NCBI GenBank assembly: GCA_900113425.1
Contig: FOZF01000002.1
Location: 448,797-512,796 of the forward strand
DNA length: 64,000 bases
Origin: Stenotrophomonas maltophilia
GTDB taxonomy: Bacteria; Pseudomonadota; Gammaproteobacteria; Xanthomonadales; Xanthomonadaceae
Direction of reading: 5' to 3'
The notes beneath the pieces are model-generated. The model did not search any database, had not been told where the DNA came from, and saw only the letters and a list, made by a program, of their open reading frames with translations. Position numbers and translations under genes: made by a program. Positions 31,931 to 41,137 of this stretch are shown here, piece by piece (the first letter of the stretch is position 1; every line of letters begins with the position of its first letter).

Positions 31931-34354
31931 ATGGGTAGGAGTGGCACGGACATTCACAGCCGCCGGGTACCGATGTCCCGTGGGCTGGGGCTGAGGTTTG
32001 CGCTGCTGACGGGCATGGCGATCGGGCTGGTCGCACTGTCGGCGCTGATCCAGGAACTGCAGGCGGCTTCGACGGCGTGGATCGCCGGCCAGGGCTACTG
32101 GTCGCGTGGCCAGCAGGACGCGACGGCCGCTCTCAGCCGCTACCTGGCGCGGGGGGATGCCCGCGATCTGGAAGACGCCCGCCAGGCCCTGCGCGTGCCG
32201 ATGGGAGACCTGCAGGGACGCCTGGCGCTGGAGCAGCCGAGACCGGATATCGAGCGTGCCCGACAGGGCTTCCTGCAGGGCGGTAACGCGCGTGCCGATG
32301 TGCCGCGGCTGATCTTTTCATTCCGTCATGCCCGTGACCTCGGCGCCTTCCGTGAAGCGACCGCCCTCTGGCGGGCGACCGACGGCGACCTGATGGCCGT
32401 GCACCGGCTGGTCGATGAACTGCAGCATCGTCATGCCGACGGTCCACTGCCGGTCGCCGCGCGCGACCGGTACCTGCAGCAGCTCCGTGATCTCGACCGG
32501 CGGCTGCAGGTGCAGGCGCAGGCGTTTTCGCAGGCGCTGCTGCGGATGGCTGCGGCGGTACGGATGGCGACCCTGGTCGTCGGCGGCCTGTCGGTGCTGG
32601 CGATCAGCCTGATGGCAGTCGCCCTGGCGCGACGGGTCGGCAAGGATCTGACCGAGCATGAAAGCCGCTTCCGCGCGGCCTTCTATCAGGCCAACGTTGG
32701 CATGCTGAAGCTTGATGCCGGTGGCCGGGTGCTGGAAGCCAACCAGGCGATGGCGGACATCCTCGACCATCGCCGCGACGCGCTGCTGCAGATGTCGCTG
32801 GGTGACCTGCTGATGGAAGGAGAGCTGGTCATCGACGGTGTTGGCCGGATCGACTGGGAGCGTCAGCTGCGGCCGAGCGAGCTGCGCTTCCGCCGTCGCG
32901 ACGGCAGCCTGGTATGGGGGCGCTGGAGCGGTACCGGCGTGCGCAGCTCCGGTGGCGGGCTGTCGGTGTTCGCGATTGTCGAGGATGTCAGCCAGAACCA
33001 TGCGCTGGCCCGCGAGATCGAACACCATGCCAGCCACGATCCGCTGACGGGCCTGATCAACCGGCGCGAGATCGAGCGCCTGCTCGAACGTGCACTGCTG
33101 CAGGTGCGCGGCGAAGGGGGCAAGCACGCGTTGTGCTACATCAACCTGGACCATTTCAAGCTGGTCAATGACAGCTTCGGCCATGCCGCTGGCGACCAGA
33201 TGCTGCGTGGTTTTGCTGACTATCTGGTTGCCGCCGTGCGCGAGGGCGACTGGGTTGGCCGGTTGGGCGCCGACGAATTCGCGGTGTTCCTGGCCCATGC
33301 GGGCCAGGATGAGGCCAAGCGCGTGCTGCAGCGGGTGATCCGCAATCTTGGCCAGGCCACGTTCCCGATCAGCGAAGGGAGCCTGCAACTGAGCTGCAGC
33401 ATCGGCGTAGTCGAGGTCAGCCAGGAGGCACCCGATGTCAACTGGCTGATGAGCGCAGCCGACAGTGCCTGTTACGCAGCCAAGCAGGCCGGTCGCAACC
33501 GCGTGCACTGTTTCAACGAGGACCGCATGGCGCTGGACGAACGGCGGCTGGAGGCCGAGCGCCTGCAGGGCGTGAGCCGGGCAATGGCCGAAAACCGCAT
33601 GTTGCTGTATGCGCAGCGCATCGCCCGGGTGGGTGACCCGGGCTATCTGCACTACGAGGTGCTGGTACGCATGCGCGACAGCGACGGTACGCTGCATCTG
33701 CCCGGCCAGTTCATGCCGGCCGTGGAGCGCTACGGCATGGCGGTGACACTGGACCGGCATGTGCTCGGCCTGCTGTTCCGGCACCTGCAGGTATGCCCGG
33801 CGCATGTGCGCCAGCTTGGCCTGTGCAACGTCAACGTCTCCGCACAGTCGATCGCCGAACCCAGCTTCCTGGCCTTCGTCTGCGACCTGCTGGAGCGCAA
33901 CCGCGTACTGGCGTCCAAGCTCTGCTTCGAGATCACCGAGACGGCCGCGATCAGCAATCTGAGCCAGGCGCGGGCATTCATCGATGCGGTGAAGGCGCGT
34001 GGCTGCCGGCTGGCGCTGGACGATTTCGGCTCGGGTCTGTCTTCGTTCGGTTACCTGCGCCAGCTGCCGGCCGACATGCTGAAGATCGACGGTGCATTCG
34101 TGCGCGACATGGATGTCGATCCGGTCAGTCATGCGACCGTGCGTGCGATCACCGAGCTGGGCCGCGAACTGCAGATGGAGGTCGTCGCCGAGTGGGTGGA
34201 GAGCAGCGAAGTGGCAGGGGCACTGACCCGGCTGGGCGTGCAGGGTCTGCAGGGCTATGCGATCGAGCGGCCGCAGCCGTTGGAGCGGATGACCCTGACC
34301 GACCTGCGGCCGGTCCGGCTGAAGGCGGTGAAGGGCCCGCCAGCCGCAGGCTGA
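31931..34354 (+). CDS. Membrane-anchored PAS-GGDEF-EAL cyclic-di-GMP enzyme
   Basis: This protein has 807 residues from ATG 31931; an ATG at 31973 is an equal alternative. There is a transmembrane helix near residues 22-42, a periplasmic coiled region, a second helix near 215, a PAS domain (about 240-355), GGDEF and EAL domains. The GGDEF active site reads GADEF at 446-450, a departure from GG(D/E)EF, but the RxxD inhibitory site (REGD) is kept. The EAL domain has EVL in place of EAL, with NVNVSAQ, EITET, DDFGSG, KIDG, AEWVES and QGY intact. I infer a phosphodiesterase whose GGDEF domain may be a GTP- or c-di-GMP-sensing module. Confidence 0.88.
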   Translation: MGRSGTDIHSRRVPMSRGLGLRFALLTGMAIGLVALSALIQELQAASTAWIAGQGYWSRGQQDATAALSRYLARGDARDLEDARQALRVPMGDLQGRLALEQPRPDIERARQGFLQGGNARADVPRLIFSFRHARDLGAFREATALWRATDGDLMAVHRLVDELQHRHADGPLPVAARDRYLQQLRDLDRRLQVQAQAFSQALLRMAAAVRMATLVVGGLSVLAISLMAVALARRVGKDLTEHESRFRAAFYQANVGMLKLDAGGRVLEANQAMADILDHRRDALLQMSLGDLLMEGELVIDGVGRIDWERQLRPSELRFRRRDGSLVWGRWSGTGVRSSGGGLSVFAIVEDVSQNHALAREIEHHASHDPLTGLINRREIERLLERALLQVRGEGGKHALCYINLDHFKLVNDSFGHAAGDQMLRGFADYLVAAVREGDWVGRLGADEFAVFLAHAGQDEAKRVLQRVIRNLGQATFPISEGSLQLSCSIGVVEVSQEAPDVNWLMSAADSACYAAKQAGRNRVHCFNEDRMALDERRLEAERLQGVSRAMAENRMLLYAQRIARVGDPGYLHYEVLVRMRDSDGTLHLPGQFMPAVERYGMAVTLDRHVLGLLFRHLQVCPAHVRQLGLCNVNVSAQSIAEPSFLAFVCDLLERNRVLASKLCFEITETAAISNLSQARAFIDAVKARGCRLALDDFGSGLSSFGYLRQLPADMLKIDGAFVRDMDVDPVSHATVRAITELGRELQMEVVAEWVESSEVAGALTRLGVQGLQGYAIERPQPLERMTLTDLRPVRLKAVKGPPAAG

Positions 34355-34460
34355 ACGACAGTCCGACGATTGTCTACACCTGCATGCCTCGGACGGCTGC
34401 GATAATGCACGCCAGGGGCGACGCGCAGTGGGCGCGGGCGTAAGCAGAACAGGATGTGGC

Positions 34461-36125
34461 GTGGTCGTCAGGCAGTGGCAGTACGGAACTGGGGTGGTGC
34501 TGGTCGTGCTGCTGGTGTGGTTGGCAATGCCGTGGCCTGCGCAGGCCGGTGCGGCCATGTCCGGTCGCGACTACCTGCTGGTGGGCATTGCCACCGGCGA
34601 GCCTACGCCGCATCGCGCCTGTACCGCGCAGATGCTGGCCGGACCACGCCAGCAGGTATGGGTGCCGGCACCGCCGGCAGGCTGGTCGGGCGAACCCCAG
34701 GCCCTGGATGTGTTCAATGTATTCGCGGGCGAAGTCCAGGTACGGCACGGCGACCGCGAGATCTGCGGCAACATGCATGATGCGCGTACCCGCGACTCGC
34801 GTTTCCGTGCCGGCGTGGGCCTGGTTGCGGTGCCGCCGGCCGGCAGTCACGAGCCGTTCCTGGTCTCGTGGCAGACGCCGCTGAAGGATCGTTGGGTTCC
34901 GACGCTGCGGCTCGGCGCACCCAGCCCGGTCCAGCAGAACGACACTGCGCGGCTGCTGGTCCGCGCGGCCTGCATCGCGGTGGCGCTGGCCTTGGCGCTG
35001 TCGGCACTGATGGCCTATCTGACCACCCGTGATCGCAGCTTCCTGGTGTACATCGCGGGCACCGGCGTGCTGGTGCTGTGGCAGGCCATCCTCGGAGGCC
35101 TCAGCGGCTATCCGGAGCCGTGGCTGCCGGTCGGCACGCGTGGTGCCTGGTGGCTGCTGGCGCTGACGGCAGCGAGCCAGGCACTGGTGCTGCCGGCCCT
35201 GTGGTGGCTGAACGGTGGCGACCGGTTGTGGCCGAAGTCGCGCCTGCTCCAGCAGATGGTCCTGTGGGTCCTGCTGGGCGTAGCCGTGCTGGTGCCATGG
35301 CTGCGCTGGGATCAGCTCGGATGGGTCGCACAGGGGCTGCAGGTGACCTACCTGGCCGGCTGCGGCGTCTCCCTGCTGATGGGGATAGGGGCGCGGTGGC
35401 ATGGCGACCGCTGGGCACTGGCTGGATTGGCGGCGCTGGCGCCGATGCTGGTGCTGATCGGCGCCGACGCCTGCGCTGCGGAATGGCTGCTGGAGTACCG
35501 GGTGGAGGCGCTGCAGCTGGCGATCACCTGGCTGCTGATGATGGCGGCCTACGCCCTGAACCTGCGGCTGGGGCGCCTGCGCCAGCAGCGTGACGAGATG
35601 CGCCAGCTGGCCGAGACCGACGGCCTGACCGGGCTGCCCAACCGCCGCGCCGGCCTGCGGCAGCTCGGCCATCATCTGGAACGGGTGGACCGTGAGCGTG
35701 GCCCGATGGTGATCGGCTTCCTGGACATTGATCTGTTCAAGGACATCAACGACCGCCACGGGCATGAGGTCGGTGACCAGGTGCTGGTCGCCGTGGCCCG
35801 TGCGCTGCGGGCCGCCGTGCGCAGCCAGGACCAGGTGGTGCGGATGGGCGGCGAGGAGTTCCTGCTGCTGATGCCGGGCATGCCGCGCGAGGCAGCGGCG
35901 GCGCGGCTGGAGCGCCTGCGCCAGCGCATCACCGAGGCCTGCCAGGCCCTGCAGGTGCCGGGGCTGGAGGTGACCGCCAGCATCGGCCTGGCCCAGTGGC
36001 GGCCGGGCGAGGACGACCTGGCCGCGCTGCTGCGCCGGGCCGACCATGCCATGTACGTGGCCAAGCGCGCGGGCCGCAACCGGGTGTTCGACGGCGAAGA
36101 ACTGGATCCACCCGCACCGGCATGA
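34461..36125 (+). CDS. Membrane diguanylate cyclase (7TM-like sensor, GGDEF)
   Basis: This 554-residue protein has an N-terminal signal or anchor (VVLVVLLVWLAMPWPAQA), an extracytoplasmic domain (about residues 35-170), about seven to eight closely spaced helices (175-380), a short coiled coil, and a GGDEF domain. The active site is GGEEF near residue 463, and the RxxD inhibitory site (RSQD) is five residues before it, so the cyclase should be active and product-inhibited. GTG 34461 is chosen because AGGA precedes it and it opens the signal sequence; GTG at 34428 is possible. It follows the GGDEF-EAL gene after about 100 bases. Confidence 0.85.
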   Translation: MVVRQWQYGTGVVLVVLLVWLAMPWPAQAGAAMSGRDYLLVGIATGEPTPHRACTAQMLAGPRQQVWVPAPPAGWSGEPQALDVFNVFAGEVQVRHGDREICGNMHDARTRDSRFRAGVGLVAVPPAGSHEPFLVSWQTPLKDRWVPTLRLGAPSPVQQNDTARLLVRAACIAVALALALSALMAYLTTRDRSFLVYIAGTGVLVLWQAILGGLSGYPEPWLPVGTRGAWWLLALTAASQALVLPALWWLNGGDRLWPKSRLLQQMVLWVLLGVAVLVPWLRWDQLGWVAQGLQVTYLAGCGVSLLMGIGARWHGDRWALAGLAALAPMLVLIGADACAAEWLLEYRVEALQLAITWLLMMAAYALNLRLGRLRQQRDEMRQLAETDGLTGLPNRRAGLRQLGHHLERVDRERGPMVIGFLDIDLFKDINDRHGHEVGDQVLVAVARALRAAVRSQDQVVRMGGEEFLLLMPGMPREAAAARLERLRQRITEACQALQVPGLEVTASIGLAQWRPGEDDLAALLRRADHAMYVAKRAGRNRVFDGEELDPPAPA

Positions 36126-36147
36126 ACCTGACAGGGCGGCGATGCCG

Positions 36148-36153
36148 GATAAT
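36148..36153 (+). promoter_or_regulatory. Candidate -10 element of rluF (leaderless start)
   Basis: GATAAT lies six bases ahead of the ATG at 36160. Transcription would begin at or next to that ATG. Confidence 0.35.
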
Positions 36154-36159
36154 AGGGTG

Positions 36160-36882
36160 ATGACCACCCGACTCAACAAACATATCGCCGATACCGGCTT
36201 CTGCTCCCGTCGCGAGGCCGACCGCCTGATCGCCGCCCGCCGGGTCACCGTCAACGGCCATCCGGCCGGCACCGGTGCCGTGGTCGGCGAGGGCGACCAG
36301 GTGCTGGTCGACGGCCAGCCGCTGCGCGCCCGCACCGCACGCAAGCCGGGGGCGCGCCGCCACGTCTACATCGCGCTGAACAAGCCGGTCGGCGTCACCT
36401 GCACCACCGAAAGCTCGGTGAAGGGCAACATCGTCGACTTCGTCGGCCACGAGCAGCGCATCTTCCCGATCGGCCGCCTGGACAAGGAGTCGGAAGGACT
36501 GATCCTGATGACCAGCAATGGCGACATCGTCAACCAGATCCTGCGTGCCGAGAATGGTCACCAGAAGGAGTATCTGGTGGCGGTGAACAAGCCGGTCACC
36601 GACGAGTTCCTGCGCGGCATGGCCCGCGGTGTGCGCATCCACAACCAGATGACCCTGCCTTGCCGCACCTCGCGCATCGCCAAATTCGGGTTCCGCATCA
36701 CCCTGGAGCAGGGCCTGAACCGGCAGATCCGCCTGATGGCGGCGGAATTCGGTTACCGCGTCACCCAGCTGCGCCGCGTCCGCATCGACAACATCAAGAT
36801 CGGCGCGCTGAAGCCGGGCCAGTGGCGCAACCTGACCGAGCAGGAGCTGCACGGCCTGCTGCCGCAGCAGCAGGACTGGTAA
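36160..36882 (+). CDS. rluF: 23S rRNA pseudouridine synthase RluF
   Basis: This 240-residue enzyme has an N-terminal S4 domain (TRLNKHIADTGFCSRREADR, then RRVTVNG) and a RsuA/RluB/E/F catalytic domain, with the catalytic Asp in IGRLDKESEGLILMT. EQGLNRQIRLMAAEFGYRV matches RluF, which modifies U2604 (and a tRNA site in E. coli). MTTRLNKHIA at 36160 is the family start; an in-frame ATG at 36142 is an alternative. It interrupts a run of three c-di-GMP genes. Confidence 0.93.
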   Translation: MTTRLNKHIADTGFCSRREADRLIAARRVTVNGHPAGTGAVVGEGDQVLVDGQPLRARTARKPGARRHVYIALNKPVGVTCTTESSVKGNIVDFVGHEQRIFPIGRLDKESEGLILMTSNGDIVNQILRAENGHQKEYLVAVNKPVTDEFLRGMARGVRIHNQMTLPCRTSRIAKFGFRITLEQGLNRQIRLMAAEFGYRVTQLRRVRIDNIKIGALKPGQWRNLTEQELHGLLPQQQDW

Positions 36883-36920
36883 ACGACAACGGTTGGACGT
36901 CGGCCCGGCCGCGCATCGGA

Positions 36921-36926
36921 TAGACT
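36921..36926 (+). promoter_or_regulatory. Candidate -10 element TAGACT
   Basis: TAGACT lies 30 bases before the ATG of the GAF-GGDEF gene. TTGGAC lies 22 bases upstream of it, too far for a standard -35. Confidence 0.35.
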
Positions 36927-36956
36927 CCGCCGAGACCTGCCGGAACATGACGCTGC

Positions 36957-38027
36957 ATGATCAAGCCCGACAAGCCCGCCAATGAAGCGCTTCGCCTGGA
37001 AGCGCTGTACCGCTACCGCATCCTTGATTCGGAACGCGAGAGATCGTTCGACGATCTGGTGGTGATCGCCAAGGCGGTCTGCGGCACGTCGATGGCGGCA
37101 GTCACCCTGATCGACGTTGAACGGCAATGGTTCAAGTCGATCCAGGGCATCGATGCCGCCGAGAACCTGCGCAGCGAATCGATGTGCGGCCATGCGATCC
37201 TGCAGCCGCAGGAGGTGATGGTGGTCGAGGACGCACTGCAGGACGTGCGCTTCCATGACAATCCGGTGGTGGTGGGCGATCCGCACATCCGCTTCTACGC
37301 CGGCGCACCGCTGATCAGCTCCGACGGACTGCCGCTGGGGACGCTGTGCGTGTTCGATGCGCGCCCGCAGCATCTGGAACGGGCCAAGGCCGAGGCACTC
37401 AGTGCGCTGTCACGGCAGGTGATGCTGGTGATGGAGCTGCGCCGCTTTGCACTGGACATCCAGAAGCACATGCTGGAACGCGATGACTACGAACGCCTGT
37501 TGTCCGAGTATCACGATGTGCTGCTGGCACAGAACGCGGATCTGGCCGAACAGAGCCGTACCGATGTACTGACCGGGCTTCCGAACCGGCGGGCGATGGC
37601 GGTCGCGCTGGAAGAGTCCCTCGCCGATGCCGATGGCCAGCCCCGACAGGTCTGCGTGGCATTGCTGGACATCGACCACTTCAAGAACATCAATGATTTC
37701 CACGGGCATGCGACCGGTGACCGTGTGCTGGCCGAACTGGGGTCACTGCTGCGCGCGCATTTCGCTGGCGGCGGAATGGCGGCGCGCTATGGCGGCGAGG
37801 AATTCGTGGCGGTGATGCCGGACACGGATCTTCACGCGGCAGGCGTGCAGTGCGAGTTCCTGCGCGTGGCGGTGGGCAACCTGCCGCTCGGCTTCCCGGT
37901 CACGGTCAGCATCGGCGTGGCGATGCACCGCAGCGGCGACAGTGTCGACCAGACCCTGGCCCGTGCCGACGCGGCGCTGTACCGGGCCAAGGGCAGCGGA
38001 CGCAACCGCGTGGAGTTCGCGGACTGA
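36957..38027 (+). CDS. Cytosolic GAF-GGDEF diguanylate cyclase
   Basis: This 356-residue protein has a GAF domain at about residues 25-160 (DDLVVIAKAVCGTSMAAVTL, CGHAILQPQEVMVVEDAL, FYAGAPL, GTLCVFDARP), a short helical linker and a GGDEF domain, with GGEEF near residue 279. The RxxD inhibitory site is absent (AGGG at that position), so product inhibition is not expected. There are no transmembrane segments. The GAF ligand is unknown. It follows rluF by 74 bases and has a candidate promoter. Confidence 0.9.
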   Translation: MIKPDKPANEALRLEALYRYRILDSERERSFDDLVVIAKAVCGTSMAAVTLIDVERQWFKSIQGIDAAENLRSESMCGHAILQPQEVMVVEDALQDVRFHDNPVVVGDPHIRFYAGAPLISSDGLPLGTLCVFDARPQHLERAKAEALSALSRQVMLVMELRRFALDIQKHMLERDDYERLLSEYHDVLLAQNADLAEQSRTDVLTGLPNRRAMAVALEESLADADGQPRQVCVALLDIDHFKNINDFHGHATGDRVLAELGSLLRAHFAGGGMAARYGGEEFVAVMPDTDLHAAGVQCEFLRVAVGNLPLGFPVTVSIGVAMHRSGDSVDQTLARADAALYRAKGSGRNRVEFAD

Positions 38028-38132
38028 GCCGGCCGTCCGCAACCGGCGGCCCCGTCGCTGCATGGCGCCGGGTCGCAGCGGGTGCGAACGCCCCAGGTCA
38101 CCATGGTTGCCTTGTTTCCAAGGATGACCACC

Positions 38133-39293
38133 ATGCTGCAGACCCTGGCCATCGCCAACTACCGCTCGCTGCACGGGCTGGTGCTGCCGTTGCAGCAGTT
38201 GAACGTGATCACCGGCGACAACGGCAGCGGCAAGTCCAGCCTGTACCGGGCGCTGCGCCTGCTGGCTGAAACCGCGCAGGGCGGGGTGGCGGCCGCGCTG
38301 GCACGCGAGGGTGGGCTGGGCTCGGCGCTGTGGGCGGGCCCCGACAGGATCGACCGGCGGGTGGCCGCAGGCGAGATTCCGCTGCAGGGAGGGCCACGAC
38401 AGGAGCCGGTAGGCCTCCGACTGGGTTTTGCCACCGATGACTATGGCTACGCCATCGATCTTGGTTACCCGATGCCCAGCCTGTCGGCATTCGCCCTGGA
38501 TCCGCAGATCAAGGTCGAAGCAATCTGGGCCGGTCCCTTCCTGCGCAGTGCCGGTCAGCTGGTGGATCGCCGGGGCGGGATGGTGCGGCAGCGCCATACA
38601 CGTGGCTGGGATGTGCTGGACGACCGGTTGTCGCTGTTCGACAGCCTGTTCACCCAGGTGGCTGATCCGCAGCGCATGCCGGAAACCTTCGCCCTGCGCG
38701 AGTACATCCGGCGCTGGCGCTTCTACGATCACTTCCGCAGCGATGCCGATGCCCCGGCACGGCAGCCGGCGATGGCCACGCGTACCCCGGTGCTGCATCA
38801 CGATGGCCGCGATCTGGCCGCAGCGTGGGTGACCATCCTGGAAAACGGTGATCCTGTTGCGTTGGCACGCACGGTGGACGATGCGTTTCCCGGGGCTTCG
38901 GTGGGGTTCGAGGTGCTGGATGGACGGATGGTGCTGCGGTTCCACCAGCCCGGCCTGCTGCGACCGCTGTCGATGGCCGAACTGTCCGACGGCACGCTGC
39001 GTTTCCTGCTGCTGGCCGCCGCCCTGCACACGCCGCGGCCGCCGCCGCTGACGGTCCTCAACGAGCCGGAAACCAGCCTGCATCCTGACCTGCTGCCTGC
39101 GTTGGCGCGGCTGATCGTGGCCGCCAGTTCACGCAGCCAGGTGTGGGTGGTGTCGCATGCCAGCCGCCTGATCGCCGCCCTGGAGCAGGCGCCCGCGTGC
39201 CATTCCGTGCATCTGTACAAGGAACACGGCCGCACCCTGCTGAGCGGGCAGGGCTTGCTGGACGTGCCGGCATGGCACTGGCCGCGGCGGTGA
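38133..39293 (+). CDS. AAA/ABC-type ATPase (RecF/OLD-like predicted ATPase)
   Basis: This 386-residue protein starts MLQTLAIANYRSLHGLVLPL, a RecF/SMC-type opening, with Walker A ITGDNGSGKSSLYRALR at residues about 28-44. A short middle region of about 230 residues separates it from a C-terminal signature MAELSDGTLRFL, Walker B LTVLNEPETSLHPDL and switch His in VVSHASRL. It lacks a nuclease (TOPRIM) domain. The AAGGA eight bases before ATG 38133 sets the start. The role is unknown: such stand-alone ATPases may act in DNA repair or in defence pairs, but no partner gene is adjacent. Confidence 0.82.
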   Translation: MLQTLAIANYRSLHGLVLPLQQLNVITGDNGSGKSSLYRALRLLAETAQGGVAAALAREGGLGSALWAGPDRIDRRVAAGEIPLQGGPRQEPVGLRLGFATDDYGYAIDLGYPMPSLSAFALDPQIKVEAIWAGPFLRSAGQLVDRRGGMVRQRHTRGWDVLDDRLSLFDSLFTQVADPQRMPETFALREYIRRWRFYDHFRSDADAPARQPAMATRTPVLHHDGRDLAAAWVTILENGDPVALARTVDDAFPGASVGFEVLDGRMVLRFHQPGLLRPLSMAELSDGTLRFLLLAAALHTPRPPPLTVLNEPETSLHPDLLPALARLIVAASSRSQVWVVSHASRLIAALEQAPACHSVHLYKEHGRTLLSGQGLLDVPAWHWPRR

Positions 39294-39301
39294 CTGCCGG
39301 C

Positions 39302-40249
39302 TCAATCGGCGATGTTGCGGGCCTCCGCGGTGCCGAGGATTTCCGGATGCTGCAACGGCTTGCGGCGGTTCAGCAGCGGATGCAGGAAGACCGCACCGAC
39401 GATGATCGCCACGCCCAGGTAGAACCAGGGGGTGACTTCGTGCTGCTCGCGCAGCAGCAGTACCGCCAGCAGCACCGCATACACCGGTTCCAGGTTGGTC
39501 ACCAGCTGCACGGTGTAGGCGCTGAGGTGGCGCAGCGCGACCAGGGCGAGGGCGAACGGCAGCAGCGTGCAGACACCTGCCAGTACCAGCAGCAGGATGC
39601 CGTCGTGCAGGTCCGGCACCACCCAGAGCGGGCTGGCCAGGGCCGGCAGCAGGTAGGGCATCAGGGGCGCAAGCAGGGTCAGGGTCAGGGTGCCGGCACC
39701 CAGTTCAAGCGCAGTCACCGTCAACGGATCGGCGTGGCTGACCATGCGCTTGTTGAGTGAGCCGAACACCGCCACCAGCAAGGCGGACAGCGCGCCAACC
39801 AGAACCCCCAGACGCATGCCATCCGGCACGCCGCCCACCACCAGCGCCACGCCCGGCAGAACCGCCAGTCCGAAGGCCAGTTCGCGCAGCTGGAACGGAC
39901 GCTTGGCAACCCACGGTTCGATGATCGAGGTGAACACCGGTGCCAGCGCGATGCAGGTCGCTGCGACGGAGGCATTGGCCAGCTTCACCGCGCCGTAGAA
40001 CGTCAGCCAGTGCAGGGCGACCAGCGCGCCGATGCCGGCGTATCCGGCCACCACCCGCAACGGCAGCGTGCGCAGGCCGCGCCACACCCGTGGCAGCAGC
40101 GCCAGCATCGCCGTCACCAGCAGCATGCGCCACCACACCAGCGGCAGCGCCGGCAAGGTGATCAGCTTGCCGAGGATGGCCGTGACGCCCCACAACAGGA
40201 CACAGAAGTGGATCTGCCAAAGTGCTTTGCGGGTGTCGGGTGTGCTCAT
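39302..40249 (-). CDS. EamA/DMT-family transporter
   Basis: This 315-residue protein has ten predicted helices in two EamA halves. The first begins LWQIHFCVLLWGVTAILGKL and the second ends TPWFYLGVAIIVGAVFL. RhaT/EamA-type proteins export metabolites such as amino acids or cysteine; the substrate is unknown. It is convergent with the ATPase gene (8-base gap). ATG 40249 (MSTPDTRKALW) is taken as the start. Confidence 0.88.
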   Translation of the reverse strand: MSTPDTRKALWQIHFCVLLWGVTAILGKLITLPALPLVWWRMLLVTAMLALLPRVWRGLRTLPLRVVAGYAGIGALVALHWLTFYGAVKLANASVAATCIALAPVFTSIIEPWVAKRPFQLRELAFGLAVLPGVALVVGGVPDGMRLGVLVGALSALLVAVFGSLNKRMVSHADPLTVTALELGAGTLTLTLLAPLMPYLLPALASPLWVVPDLHDGILLLVLAGVCTLLPFALALVALRHLSAYTVQLVTNLEPVYAVLLAVLLLREQHEVTPWFYLGVAIIVGAVFLHPLLNRRKPLQHPEILGTAEARNIAD

Positions 40250-40309
40250 CCGCCTATTGTGCGGCAAGGCGGTGACCGCTGGGCGTCGGCAGCTCGATCC
40301 TGGCCGCGT

Positions 40310-41137
40310 TTACCGCCCCTGAGACCCGAGCAGGTCGTCCACCCGCCGCTGCAGGGCCATCGCCGCGGCCGGATTGCGTGCCTTGCCGGCACCGATGCAG
40401 AGCAGGTACACCTCTCGCGGCATCGACGGGGCGGAACCGTCATGGCATGGCAGGTCCTCGACCGGCTCGCCGACGGCCCAGCGCCGGGCGCGTTCGGCCC
40501 AACGCTGCTGCGTGGCGGCAGGCAGCCCCTGCAGCAGGCGGGCCTGGCTGCGCTTGATGCGCGCATAGACGAAGCTGGCGGTGACGTCGCCGTGCAGCGG
40601 TGCTTCGTCGCTGTCTTCGATGACCAGCGCCACCCCATGCCTGCGCGCGGCAGTGACCAGGGGCGCGCCGTGCACCTGCGGATTGCGGATTTCAACAGCG
40701 TGCTGCAGCGCCACGCCATCGAGCTGCTTCGGCAGCTGGGCCATCAGCGCGTCCAGTGCCCGGGCATCGGCAGGATGGCGGGGATCGAACTGCCACAGCA
40801 GCGGCCCGAGACGGTCGCCCAGGGCGATCGCCGCCTGCAGGAACGGCGCGGCTGCCTCCACGGTGCCGGACAGGTCGCGACGCTGCACCAAGTAGCGGGG
40901 GGCTTTCAGGGAGAAGCGGAAGCCAGCGGGAGTCTGCGACGCCCACTGCGCACACTGGGCCGGAGTCGGCGTGCGATAGAAGGTGCCGTTAATCTCGATG
41001 CAGCGCAGGGCACGGCTGGCATGTGCCAGTTCCTCCCGCTGCGGCAGGCCGGGCGGATAGAACATGCCGCCGCGCCATTCCGGGAATACCCAGCCGCCGA
41101 TGCCGCAGCGGACGGCGGCGGGTGCCGGCGCGGTCAC
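40310..41137 (-). CDS. DUF72 domain protein
   Basis: This 275-residue protein has the DUF72 TIM-barrel-like signatures RCGIGGWVFPEWRGGMFYP at the start, YCEIN-type EINGTFYRTP, RFSLKAPRY and VEDLPCHD. The function is unknown. GTG 41137 is chosen because it overlaps the stop of the upstream VOC gene in a GTGA, which implies coupling, and because the conserved domain starts about ten residues later. A longer form from ATG 41182 cannot be excluded. Confidence 0.85.
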   Translation of the reverse strand: MTAPAPAAVRCGIGGWVFPEWRGGMFYPPGLPQREELAHASRALRCIEINGTFYRTPTPAQCAQWASQTPAGFRFSLKAPRYLVQRRDLSGTVEAAAPFLQAAIALGDRLGPLLWQFDPRHPADARALDALMAQLPKQLDGVALQHAVEIRNPQVHGAPLVTAARRHGVALVIEDSDEAPLHGDVTASFVYARIKRSQARLLQGLPAATQQRWAERARRWAVGEPVEDLPCHDGSAPSMPREVYLLCIGAGKARNPAAAMALQRRVDDLLGSQGR

